Source: Corynebacterium aurimucosum (GTDB lineage Bacteria; Actinomycetota; Actinomycetes; Mycobacteriales; Mycobacteriaceae). Taken from it: DNA of 64,000 nt. Both the position numbers and the translations under genes were made by a program. The stretch spans positions 496,001 to 560,000 of the forward strand of contig NZ_CP047048.1 in NCBI RefSeq assembly GCF_030408555.1, written 5' to 3'. Within the stretch, counting starts at the first letter, position 1, and every line of letters starts with the position of its first letter. Positions 28,069 through 36,504 of this stretch are shown here, in pieces. The notes under the pieces were generated by a model. It searched no databases, was not told the origin of the DNA, and was given only the letters and a program-made list of their open reading frames with translations.

Positions 28069-31000
28069 ATGAGGTTTAATGGGGGCAAGGCGCTGCCGTG
28101 GTCCCGGGTGGAGAGGATCCTCTCTGGTCGCCCGGGCCCCGTCCCGATCTCGGTAGATCATCTGCCGCAGGCCACGGACGCGCCGAAAGTAGGGCATTCT
28201 TCCGTGCCTTTCGCGGAGCTGCACGCGGTAAGTTCCTATAGCTTTCTGCATGGCGCCTCCGAGCCGGAGGGACTTGTGGCGCGCGCCGTCGAGCTGGGCT
28301 TGCGGGGGATTGCGCTGGTAGATCGGGATGGATTCTATGGCCTTATGAAGTTTGCGGAGGCTGCCGCCAAGGTGGGTCTGCCCGCGGTCTTTGGTGCGGA
28401 GCTTAGTCTCGACCCGGCCCCGCTGACTGTCCTGGCGCGCACACCGGAGGGGTACCGGCGTCTATCCCGGCTCATTGCCCGCGCCCACATGGGGGCGGGG
28501 GAGAAGGGGGTCGTGTCCTATCCTTCACTGCCGGAGATTGGTGCGCTGCTGCAGGATGAGTGCCTCTTCCTGGTGGGCTGGGAGTGGTCGGAACATTTCG
28601 ATCATCTGGTCGATGGAATAAAAATAGACAGCATGGTTTTGGAGTACGCATGTACCCAGCTCCCAGAGGACGCGGACCACCACCTACTGCTGGACTCCTT
28701 GCCGGTTCCACGCGCCATCGCTACTGCCCACCCGGCTGCCGCCACGCGGGATCGCGCGCGCTTGGCCGAGGCCAAACAAGCCCTGTCCAGACGCCTCGCG
28801 CTTGCCGACGCCTCCCCCAACTCCCACCCCATGGGCTCGTCCTGGCTGCGCTCCGGGGAACAGATGGCGTGCCTGCTGCCTGAGCGCCCCGAGCTGATTG
28901 CGGAAACCGTTCGCGTCCTCGAAGAATGCAGTTTTACCTGGGAGGCGCTGGCCCCGAACCTGCCTGACTTCGACGTGCCGGAAGGGCATACCGAGATGTC
29001 CTGGCTGGAGCACCTCACCTTCGAGCGCGCGGCAGTTCGCTATGCCACGCGCCCTGAGGAGATTCGGCGCAGGGCGTGGGAGCAGATGCGCTATGAGCTG
29101 GGTGTGGTCAAGCAGCTGGGATTTCCCGGCTACTTCCTCATCGTGTGCGATCTGGTGGACTTTTGTAAACGGGAAAACATCCTGTGTCAGGGACGCGGGT
29201 CGGCGGCGAATTCGGCGGTGTGCTTCGCGCTGGGGATTACGAATGCGGAGCCGATTTCCGCGGGCCTACTTTTTGAGCGCTTCCTCTCCCCGGACCGTGA
29301 TGGCCCGCCGGATATCGACATTGATATTGAATCGGGCCGGCGCGAGGAGGTTATCCAGTACGTCTATGCCAAGCACGGCCGCGAGAGGGCGGCGCAGGTG
29401 GCGAACGTGATTACGTACCGCCGCAAAGGTGCGTTGCGGGATGCCGCCCGGGCGTTGGGCTACCCGCAGGGCTCGGCCGATGCGTGGTCGAAGGGAATTG
29501 CGCCCGCACCTTCGGATGTTGAAACCTTGGCTGAGCAGTTCCTGGGCCAGCCGCGCCACCTGGGTATTCACTCCGGCGGCATGGTGTTGTGCGACCGGCC
29601 GATTGCGGATGTCGTGCCCGTGGAGTGGGCGCGCATGGAAAATCGCTCGGTTCTGCAGTGGGATAAGGATGATTGCGCCGCAGCTGGGCTGGTGAAGTTC
29701 GACCTGCTGGGCCTGGGCATGCTGGAAGCCCTGCATCACATGATGGACTTGGTGGAGGAGAGTACTGGCCGGGTGGTCAACCTGTGGGAGTTGGATCTGG
29801 CTGACGTGGAAGTCTATGACATGCTCTGCCGCGCGGATGCGGTGGGCGTGTTCCAGGTGGAATCGCGAGCGCAGCTGAGCACGCTGCCGAGGCTCAAGCC
29901 GCGGGTCTTCTTCGACCTTGTAGTGGAGGTCGCGCTCATCCGGCCGGGCCCCATCCAGGGTGGTTCGGTGCACCCTTATCTGCGCCGCCGCGATGGTAAG
30001 GAGCCGGTCACCTATGACCATCCGGTGCTAGAGAAGTCCCTGGGCAAGACACTGGGAATTCCGCTCTTTCAGGAGCAGCTCATGCAGATTGCAGTCGATG
30101 CTGCCGGGTTCAGCGGCGCGGAGGCGGATGACCTGCGGCGCGCGATGGGCTCGAAACGCTCGCCGGCCAAGATGGCAGCGCTCAAGCAGCGCTTCTATGA
30201 GGGCTTGGAGGAAACCAACGGGATTACCGGGGAAATCGCGGACAAGCTGTGGGCCAAGATCGTGGCCTTCGCCGCCTATGGCTTCCCGGAGTCTCACTCG
30301 CAGTCTTTTGCCTCCTTGGTGTACTTTTCGGCGTGGTTTAAGCGCTATTATCCGGCGCAGTTTTGTGTGGGCCTGTTGCGCGCGCAGCCAATGGGTTTCT
30401 ACTCGCCGCAGTCCCTCATTCAGGATGCGCGCCGCCACGGCGTGGAGGTGCTGCCGGTCAGCGTCAACGAGTCGGGTCGCGAAGCGCGCGTGGTGGTGGG
30501 CACGGACGGTGAGGTACGCATTCGCCTGGGCCTTAACCTCATCAAAGGCTTGGGTAATAAAGCCGCTGACCGCATTGAGGTGGCCGCGCCGTTTGCCGAC
30601 GTCCCCGATCTCTCCCGCCGCGCCGATCTCACCGTCGATCACGTGGAGGCCCTCGCGGTGGCGGGGGCCTTGGATGTCTTTGGGGTGGACCGCCGCCAAG
30701 CACTGTGGCAGGCGGGCGTGGCCGCAACAGAACGGGCGGGGATGCTGCCGGGTCTGTCTGCTATCGAGGCGCCGTCTTTGCCGGGGATGAGTGCCTTTGA
30801 GCTCATGGCGGCGGACGTGGCAAGCACCGGCGTGACCCACAACCAGCAGCCGATGGAGCAGATCCGCGGGCAATTGCAGGCCCGTGGAATTCTGTCGGCG
30901 GCGGATCTACCGGCCGTGGAGGATGGCACCCGCGTGCGCATCGCCGGGGTGGTCACGCACCGCCAGCGCCCGCAGACTGCAGGCGGTGTGGTCTTCTTTG

Positions 31001-31206
31001 GTTTGGAGGATGAGACCGGGTTGATGAACGTCATGGTCTCGCCCGGCCTGTGGGCCCGGGATAAGGTGACGGCTCGGACGGCACCCGCGCTCATCGTGCG
31101 CGGTATCGTGCAGAATGCTTCCGGTGCGGTCACCGTTGCCGCGGACCAGCTAGAGCCGCTGGCCTTTGGCGAGGCGCTCTCGCGCGGCTCGCGGGATTTC
31201 CGCTAA
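28069..31206 (+). CDS. dnaE2: error-prone DNA polymerase DnaE2
   Basis: A 1045-residue C-family polymerase used for damage-induced mutagenesis with ImuA' and ImuB. The N-terminal PHP domain starts FAELHAVSSYSFLHGASEPE; the palm carries the catalytic acidic cluster in PDIDIDIESGRR; the fingers contain GVFQVESRAQL and the C-terminal OB fold is VRIAGVVTHRQRPQTAGGVV. ATG at 28069 was chosen because it directly follows the LexA-controlled promoter; the frame remains open far upstream only because of base composition. The imuA'-imuB pair is 5.5 kb upstream, with the metQ operon and two unrelated genes between. Confidence 0.96.
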   Translation: MRFNGGKALPWSRVERILSGRPGPVPISVDHLPQATDAPKVGHSSVPFAELHAVSSYSFLHGASEPEGLVARAVELGLRGIALVDRDGFYGLMKFAEAAAKVGLPAVFGAELSLDPAPLTVLARTPEGYRRLSRLIARAHMGAGEKGVVSYPSLPEIGALLQDECLFLVGWEWSEHFDHLVDGIKIDSMVLEYACTQLPEDADHHLLLDSLPVPRAIATAHPAAATRDRARLAEAKQALSRRLALADASPNSHPMGSSWLRSGEQMACLLPERPELIAETVRVLEECSFTWEALAPNLPDFDVPEGHTEMSWLEHLTFERAAVRYATRPEEIRRRAWEQMRYELGVVKQLGFPGYFLIVCDLVDFCKRENILCQGRGSAANSAVCFALGITNAEPISAGLLFERFLSPDRDGPPDIDIDIESGRREEVIQYVYAKHGRERAAQVANVITYRRKGALRDAARALGYPQGSADAWSKGIAPAPSDVETLAEQFLGQPRHLGIHSGGMVLCDRPIADVVPVEWARMENRSVLQWDKDDCAAAGLVKFDLLGLGMLEALHHMMDLVEESTGRVVNLWELDLADVEVYDMLCRADAVGVFQVESRAQLSTLPRLKPRVFFDLVVEVALIRPGPIQGGSVHPYLRRRDGKEPVTYDHPVLEKSLGKTLGIPLFQEQLMQIAVDAAGFSGAEADDLRRAMGSKRSPAKMAALKQRFYEGLEETNGITGEIADKLWAKIVAFAAYGFPESHSQSFASLVYFSAWFKRYYPAQFCVGLLRAQPMGFYSPQSLIQDARRHGVEVLPVSVNESGREARVVVGTDGEVRIRLGLNLIKGLGNKAADRIEVAAPFADVPDLSRRADLTVDHVEALAVAGALDVFGVDRRQALWQAGVAATERAGMLPGLSAIEAPSLPGMSAFELMAADVASTGVTHNQQPMEQIRGQLQARGILSAADLPAVEDGTRVRIAGVVTHRQRPQTAGGVVFFGLEDETGLMNVMVSPGLWARDKVTARTAPALIVRGIVQNASGAVTVAADQLEPLAFGEALSRGSRDFR

Positions 31207-31211
31207 GCGGT

Positions 31212-31681
31212 TTACTCCTTGGAGATGAGCTCGTCGCGGTTCATCTTTCCAGCGAGGGAACGCGCCACGGAGAAGGGTAGCCACACCAGCAAGAGCAGGA
31301 TGAGCTTGAAGTAGAGCAGGGATACGAACACGCCATCCATGATGGGCATGGTTCGCGCACCCCAACTAATGATGCCGGTGAGCAGCAGCAGAATGACAAG
31401 TGCGGCGAGGGAGAACTTGAGGCCGTCGTCACGCGCTTCGACGTGCTGCTGCATTTGGTACTCATCGAGTTCCGTCGTGGGAAGGTCAGCGGCGCCAATC
31501 GTTCTGCGGAGGCGGGCGGTCAGCAGTGCGGTTAGTAGCGTTCCGAGGGCGGCCACCATCAGTGAGGTGAACAGGTCCCAGAACTGCAGGGGAAGGGAAG
31601 GCAGATGAGGAGGGTGGAGAGCTCAGCCAGGGTGGTGTAGCGCTTGCGGGCCTTGACGGAATCGGGAATAGAGGCGGACAT
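31212..31681 (-). pseudogene. small four-helix membrane protein, frameshifted
   Basis: Two adjacent frames together give one plausible protein of about 155 residues. The first (ATG 31681, after AAAGGGATAAG) encodes MSASIPDSVKARKRYTTLAE and enters a membrane helix (STLLICLP); the second continues LQFWDLFTSLMVAALGTLLT and carries two more helices (SLAALVILLLLTGIISWG, FVSLLYFKLILLLLVWLPF). The frames switch at about 31586-31602 in the C/T-rich run that reads CCTTCCCTTCCCCTG on the coding strand. It may be a real mutation or a sequence error. It follows the XRE regulator gene with seven bases between, a common regulator/membrane-protein pair. Confidence 0.7.
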
Positions 31682-31688
31682 GTGTGGC

Positions 31689-31949
31689 TTATCCCTTTCG
31701 GTAGATTTCGGAGGACATAGGAGTGAATTCGGTCCGGGAGAACACGGCTTCCACGGGTAAGTCGAAGACCTCGCAGATGTTGAAAGCAAGATCCAGGCTG
31801 GGGGAGTGGTCACCGCGCTCGAGGGCGCCAATGGTTTGGGGGTTGACCCCGATGGCGTCGGCAAGCTGTGCACGCGTCATGTCCCGTTCAACGCGGAGCA
31901 CGCGGACCCGGTTAAATAGTGGGCGGGTTGGCTTTTTCTTTGGGGACAT
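31689..31949 (-). CDS. small XRE-family helix-turn-helix regulator
   Basis: An 86-residue Cro/CI-type DNA-binding protein. The helix-turn-helix is MTRAQLADAIGVNPQTIGALERG (in pieces, residues about 24-46), followed by SLDLAFNICEVFDLPVEAVF, the standard short XRE ending. ATG 31949 was taken because upstream codons (MTSRWVYTTL) do not resemble the family. It is divergent from the PH-domain gene and probably autoregulates with its downstream membrane gene. It contains the iterated 13-mer at 31854-31866. Confidence 0.88.
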   Translation of the reverse strand: MSPKKKPTRPLFNRVRVLRVERDMTRAQLADAIGVNPQTIGALERGDHSPSLDLAFNICEVFDLPVEAVFSRTEFTPMSSEIYRKG

Positions 31950-32007
31950 GCACCACAGTGTTGTATAAACCCAACGACTTGTCAAGGGTTCGTGTTAAAG
32001 TTGCGGC

Positions 32008-32457
32008 ATGAATTCCGTATCCCCGTCACTCACTAAAGCCCGCTACATTTCGCGTTTGAGTTGGGACGTCATTCTTGCTGCCCTGGCGGCCGGGGCGGCG
32101 TATTTCTGGTGGGATTGGCTCTATTGGGTCGCCGGCGCGCTCATCGTGTGGGCGCTCTATGAACTCTGGCTCATCCCCGCCCAAGTCAGGAACTTAGGCT
32201 GGCAGGAAACCGCCGACGAACTTCTGGTCACGCGCGGCAAAATCTGGCACACCTTCACCGTCGTGCCCTATGGCCGCATCCAATTCGTCGACGTCACCGC
32301 CGGCCCCATCGAGCGCGCGATGGGGCTGAAGAAGGTGCAGCTGCACACGGCGTCGCCCAGCAGCGACGCCACCATTCCCGGCCTCCTTGCCGCAGACGCC
32401 GACGCCCTGCGCGAGCGTCTCGCCGTCAAGGCCCGCGAGAGGATGAGCGGGCTGTGA
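32008..32457 (+). CDS. bacterial PH (bPH2/DUF304) membrane protein, YdbS-like
   Basis: A 149-residue protein with two N-terminal membrane helices (VILAALAAGAAYFWWDWLYW region, residues 20-52) followed by a bacterial pleckstrin-homology-like domain (ELLVTRGKIWHTFTVVPYGRIQFVDVTAG in pieces). It overlaps the next gene by four bases (GTGA), and pairs of one short and one long bPH protein (YdbS/YdbT) are widely conserved. Function unknown; the YdbST pair in Bacillus has been linked to resistance to antimicrobial peptides. Confidence 0.88.
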   Translation: MNSVSPSLTKARYISRLSWDVILAALAAGAAYFWWDWLYWVAGALIVWALYELWLIPAQVRNLGWQETADELLVTRGKIWHTFTVVPYGRIQFVDVTAGPIERAMGLKKVQLHTASPSSDATIPGLLAADADALRERLAVKARERMSGL

Positions 32458-33968
32458 AGGATCGCGCGCTTGTCGACGCCGACGGCTACACCCGCGTCCA
32501 CCGCCTCACCCCGCTGCTGCGCTTCTGGTCGCTGATTCTGGCGCTGCTCGCCATTTTTGCGGTGAATATCAACGCCTCCATGATTTCTGATGTGCTGTCT
32601 TACCTGCAGGGCGGACATCTGGGCGAGGTCGGCCGCGGCACTCTGCTGGGTGCCGGCGGCTTCGTGCTCGTGTGCGCGGTGATTTGGCTGATGTCAGGAA
32701 TCTGGTGGCGCAAGCTGGGCTACAAGCTCACCGAGGATGAAATCGCTCTGCGCCATGGGGTCATCTCTACGTCTTTCCGCTCTGCGCGCTACGAGCGCAT
32801 TCAAGCGGTAGACGTTGTGGAATCCGTCATCGCGCGCCTGTTGGGGCTGGCAGCAGTGCGCGTGGAGACCGCGGGTGGCACCTCTTCCGTCATCAAAATT
32901 GAGTACTTGTCCAAGGCGAAGGCGGAAGAATTACGCGCGGAGTTGCTGCGGCGCACGAATAAAGGTCCTACCAGTGAGCCAGCACCAGAAGCGGAGGAAG
33001 CCACCGCCCTGATCCCGGAAATTCCCATTCTGCGCACGATTGCTGCCGAGGCGCTGCGTCTGCCCACGCTGATTAGCGCGCTCGTTATTGGCGGTTTGCT
33101 CTTCATTCCGGGCATGTGGACCGCGCTGTTGCCCATCATCGTGGGTTACGTGGGAAGTGTGTGGGGTTTGGTGGATTCTTCCTGGAAATTCACCGCGCTT
33201 CACGACGCCCCCACCAACGCCCTCAACGTCTCCTACGGCCTTGCTGACCGCCGCCGCCAAACTATCCGCATCAGCCGCATCCACGGCGTGCGGGTGAGCC
33301 AGCCTTTCCTGTGGCGGCGTTTGGGCTGGTACGAAGTGAATGTGTCGGTGGCCGGCTACGGCGCGAAGGGCAGCGGCAAGCAATCTGGTTCTACGCGCAT
33401 CCTGCCGGTGGGCACCCGCGAGCAGGCGCTGGAGCTTTTAGAGCTCATCTCCGATCTGGACCGCGCGCAGATTGAGGGTTACGCGCGCCCCGAGGGCCAC
33501 ACCCAGCCCACCTATACCTCCCCGCGCCGGGCTACCTGGATTAGCCCCATCGACCGCAAACAGCAGTCGGTGACACTGGTGGATTCCCCGCTTCCCGTGA
33601 CCATCGTGCACCGCGGCCGCATCAACCGCCGCGTCATGGTGATTGGAACTCCGCACATCCAGGAGCTCACTCTCAAGGTGGGGCCGCTGGGTCACCTTGC
33701 AGGCGTGCGCACCGTGCGCTTCGACCTTGTGGCGGGCCCAGTCAAGATGGCTGGCCAGGACCTCACGCCTGCCGACGCCTCCGAGCTCCTCGCCCGCCTG
33801 CGCTCCCGCCCCTTGCCATCCCTGGACGCCGTGCTGGAGCAGAGCAATGAACCGAACGGCAAACTGCAGAGAGGGCTCCACCAAGACCTACGCAACAATC
33901 CGCGTAACAACTCTCGCGACGGTGCGAGCCGTGGGTCGCAGGAACTTACGCCCGGCGACGAAGCTTAA
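32454..33968 (+). CDS. bacterial PH-domain membrane protein, YdbT-like
   Basis: A 504-residue membrane protein with two to three bPH2 domains: the first after two helices (DEIALRHGVISTSFRSARYERIQAVDVVES in pieces, about residues 95-130), the second after the helix pair near 205-240 (LNVSYGLADRRRQTIRISRIHGV) and a third near 365-440. The GTG start at 32454 overlaps the stop of the YdbS-like gene. The C-terminus is polar (Asn/Arg-rich) and overlaps the end of convergent feoC by 23 bases. A copy of the iterated 13-mer is at 32468-32480. Confidence 0.88.
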   Translation: MKDRALVDADGYTRVHRLTPLLRFWSLILALLAIFAVNINASMISDVLSYLQGGHLGEVGRGTLLGAGGFVLVCAVIWLMSGIWWRKLGYKLTEDEIALRHGVISTSFRSARYERIQAVDVVESVIARLLGLAAVRVETAGGTSSVIKIEYLSKAKAEELRAELLRRTNKGPTSEPAPEAEEATALIPEIPILRTIAAEALRLPTLISALVIGGLLFIPGMWTALLPIIVGYVGSVWGLVDSSWKFTALHDAPTNALNVSYGLADRRRQTIRISRIHGVRVSQPFLWRRLGWYEVNVSVAGYGAKGSGKQSGSTRILPVGTREQALELLELISDLDRAQIEGYARPEGHTQPTYTSPRRATWISPIDRKQQSVTLVDSPLPVTIVHRGRINRRVMVIGTPHIQELTLKVGPLGHLAGVRTVRFDLVAGPVKMAGQDLTPADASELLARLRSRPLPSLDAVLEQSNEPNGKLQRGLHQDLRNNPRNNSRDGASRGSQELTPGDEA

Positions 33969-34209
33969 GCAGCACCGGTCCGCGGGTGCTGCTAGGGCCG
34001 GCACACGCCGAGGCGGCCGAACAGGACCCGCATCCGCCTGCGGGACAGGAGTCGAGCGGCTCCATATCGAGGACCCCTCTGGCGGTGAGGTGATCCAGGA
34101 TGACATCGACCGTCCCGGGCTCCAGCCCTGTCTTCGCCACGAGGTCCACGCGCGAGCGAACGCCGGCCTCGATGGCTTCCTGCACCGCCTGGATGGGGGA
34201 GGCAGGCAT
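33946..34209 (-). CDS. feoC: FeoC-like small regulator with Cys cluster
   Basis: An 87-residue protein at the end of the feo operon. Residues 1-48 form a winged-helix-like region (VDLVAKTGLEPGTVDVILDH) and residues 55-69 hold four cysteines (C55, C60, C63, C69 in CPAGGCGSCSAASAC), consistent with an iron-sulfur switch. FeoC proteins regulate or protect FeoB. The ATG overlaps the feoB stop by one base (TAATG), so translation is coupled. The last residues are basic (LKLRRRA). Confidence 0.8.
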   Translation of the reverse strand: MPASPIQAVQEAIEAGVRSRVDLVAKTGLEPGTVDVILDHLTARGVLDMEPLDSCPAGGCGSCSAASACAGPSSTRGPVLLKLRRRA

Positions 34210-36143
34210 TAGATAAACACCTTCAACACCTGGAAGGCCGCTACGGCCAGCACCCACGCGGTGGCCAGCTGGACGCCGAAGCCGAAGAGCGTCCAGCGCC
34301 AGCCGATCTCGCGCCGCTGCGCGGCAATCGTGGCCACGCAGGGAGTATAGGCCAGCAGGAAGAGCATGTAGGCCCACACCGCGGCGAGCGGGTGACCGCC
34401 GGAAGCCTGCTCGAAGTCAGCCCGCACGTGATCGCTGAGCGCGCTGTGCGATTGCTCCTCGGCGGAGGCGTCGGTAACGTCCTCGACTGCGTAAGTCTGC
34501 GCCCACGTGGAAATCAGCGCCTCCTTGGCCACGAAACCTGTCACCAGCGGGCCTGCCAGTGACCAAGAATCGAAGCCGGCCGGTGCAAAGGCCGGGGCGA
34601 TAGCGTGCGCGACCGCGCCATAGGCTGAATCCTCCGGGGCTGGTGGTTCACCCCACGAAGAATCCTGCGCCGCAGCGCCAACCGGGATGGCCATGAGCAG
34701 CCACACCACAACCACGGTACTCACGATGATGCCGCCAGCCGTCTGCAAGAAGCCCTTCAGGCGCGTCCACATCACGCTGAGCGCCAAGCGCACCGTGGGT
34801 AGCTGATACGTCGGCAGGTCAATAACGAGTGCTTCTTCCGGAACCGCGCGCCACAGAGTCCTGCGCAGGGCTAGCCCCACCAGCACGAGCAGCGCGATGG
34901 AAATGACGTACATAATGAACACCACGCTGCCGGCATGCTCCGGGAAGAACGTAGCCGAGAGCATGACGAAGACCACCAAGCGCGCCGAACACGAGGTAAA
35001 CGGGATGAGCAGCGCGGTCATGATGCGATGCCGCGGGCTGCCCAGCACACGGGTGGCCGAAATCGCTGGCACGTTGCAGCCGAAGCCCACAACAATGGGG
35101 ATGAACGCCTTGCCCGGCAGGCCGATGGCCCGCATAAGGCGATCCGTGACCACCGCCGCACGCGCCATATAGCCGGAATCCTCCAACACCGCCAAACACA
35201 AGAACATTAGCGCCATGAGTGGGGCGAAGGTGAGGACCATGCCGACGCCGCCGATGAGGCCGTCGACAAGCAGGCCCATCACGAGGGGGTGGCCTAAGCC
35301 GATGGTTTCTAGCCCCGCCCGCGCCCAGTCGCTCAACGGGCCGGAGACCAGCGCCTCCAAGCCATCCTGCAGGGGAGCGGCCACGGTGGTGGTGATCTGG
35401 AAGACCGCCCACATCACGGCCAAGAACAGCAACGGCCCGGCTACCGGGTGAAGGGCTACCGCATCGAGGCGGTGGGAGAGGGGCGTGGCGTGCTCGACCT
35501 CGCTCACCGAGGCCTTTGCGGCGGCGTCGAGCTCGGCGAAGCGGTCCTCCAAACCAGCATTCTCGCGCAGCTGCACGGGCTCAGTTGCCAAAGACTCCAT
35601 TACAACCTCGCGCAGCTTCTCGACGCCCTCCCTCCTACGCCCATCAACCTCCACCACCGGGATGGAGGTGGCCTCGGCCAACGCAGAGGCGTCGACGACC
35701 TGTCCCTGGTTGAGCGCCACGTCGGTCTTCGTCAGCGCGATGATGAGGCGGTAGGGCTGCTCCGCCAACTGGAGGGCGACGTTGAGGCCGCGCGCGACGG
35801 CGCTGGCATCGACGACCACGACGACGGCGTCGGGGCGCTCATCTGCGGGGCAATCGATGAGCATGGCGCGGGTGAGCGCCTCATCGGGGCTGAGCGGGTC
35901 GAGCGAGTAGGTGCCGGGGAAGTCGATGAGATCGGCGGTGGATTCACCCAGCTTCCAGGCGCCGCGGCTGACCTCAACCGTAGTTCCCGGCCAATTGCCG
36001 GTCTGCGCCTTCGCACCGGTCAGGGCATTAAAGAGCGTGGACTTGCCGGAATTCGGGGAGCCGACGAGTGCGATGATGGGTGCTCCGGCAGGGGCGACCG
36101 CGCCGCCCGGATTGCCGTGACAGCTGGGTTTCGTGGTGGCCAT
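34209..36143 (-). CDS. feoB: ferrous iron transporter FeoB
   Basis: A 644-residue Fe2+ permease of the inner membrane. The cytoplasmic N-terminal G domain has G1 GSPNSGKSTLFNALTG, switch region QTGNWPGTTVEVSRG, G3 DFPGTYSLDPLS and G4 TKTD; the membrane part carries the two Gate domains with LPGKAFIPIVVGFGCNVPAI, the conserved Cys-containing pore motif, and SCSARLVVFVML. The length is near the shorter end of the family (E. coli 773). It lies between feoA (three bases) and feoC (one-base overlap). Confidence 0.97.
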   Translation of the reverse strand: MATTKPSCHGNPGGAVAPAGAPIIALVGSPNSGKSTLFNALTGAKAQTGNWPGTTVEVSRGAWKLGESTADLIDFPGTYSLDPLSPDEALTRAMLIDCPADERPDAVVVVVDASAVARGLNVALQLAEQPYRLIIALTKTDVALNQGQVVDASALAEATSIPVVEVDGRRREGVEKLREVVMESLATEPVQLRENAGLEDRFAELDAAAKASVSEVEHATPLSHRLDAVALHPVAGPLLFLAVMWAVFQITTTVAAPLQDGLEALVSGPLSDWARAGLETIGLGHPLVMGLLVDGLIGGVGMVLTFAPLMALMFLCLAVLEDSGYMARAAVVTDRLMRAIGLPGKAFIPIVVGFGCNVPAISATRVLGSPRHRIMTALLIPFTSCSARLVVFVMLSATFFPEHAGSVVFIMYVISIALLVLVGLALRRTLWRAVPEEALVIDLPTYQLPTVRLALSVMWTRLKGFLQTAGGIIVSTVVVVWLLMAIPVGAAAQDSSWGEPPAPEDSAYGAVAHAIAPAFAPAGFDSWSLAGPLVTGFVAKEALISTWAQTYAVEDVTDASAEEQSHSALSDHVRADFEQASGGHPLAAVWAYMLFLLAYTPCVATIAAQRREIGWRWTLFGFGVQLATAWVLAVAAFQVLKVFI

Positions 36144-36146
36144 GGT

Positions 36147-36395
36147 TTAGACCTCGATGGCTTGCAGTGTTGCCTTGTCGATGGCGTAGCGGCAGCTGCC
36201 CACCGACACCACCCGCGCGCCGCCGGCGACGCGCGGGCCCATGGTCAACGTGGCGCCGGGGCGGATTCCCAGCTCGCCGAGGCGCACCGCTAGCGCGGCG
36301 TCACAGGTGCAGGAAATGCACTCTTTCCCCAAGGTGATGGTGCATCCCATGGGGATAGCGTCGGCGGTTTGTCGTGGACATTCAGGCAACGTCAC
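36147..36395 (-). CDS. feoA: ferrous iron transport accessory protein FeoA
   Basis: An 82-residue SH3-like protein that supports FeoB. The core LAVRLGELGIRPGATLTMG and the final strand CRYAIDKATLQAIEV are typical. The N-terminus has four cysteines (PECPRQ, PMGCTI, KECISCTC), more than usual for FeoA. The start is GTG at 36395. It is the first gene of feoABC, read from a promoter with a DtxR-like box at 36430-36448. Confidence 0.88.
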   Translation of the reverse strand: MTLPECPRQTADAIPMGCTITLGKECISCTCDAALAVRLGELGIRPGATLTMGPRVAGGARVVSVGSCRYAIDKATLQAIEV

Positions 36396-36429
36396 GGTGG
36401 GCTCTCTTTCTCGATCAGCACTACCGATA

Positions 36430-36448
36430 TAGGTTACCCTTAGTAAAG
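36430..36448. promoter_or_regulatory. DtxR-type iron box upstream of feoA
   Basis: ATAGGTTACCCTTAGTAAA agrees with the DtxR consensus TTAGGTTAGCCTAACCTAA at 13 of 19 positions, with the left half almost intact. On the reverse strand it overlaps TAACCTATAT, a possible -10 for feoA. DtxR represses iron uptake genes when iron is plentiful. Confidence 0.55.
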
Positions 36449-36504
36449 GTAGGTGTGTCTAGTTTTCGGCGACTTGTCTTAGGTGATCCTCACCACGCGG
36501 CGCA

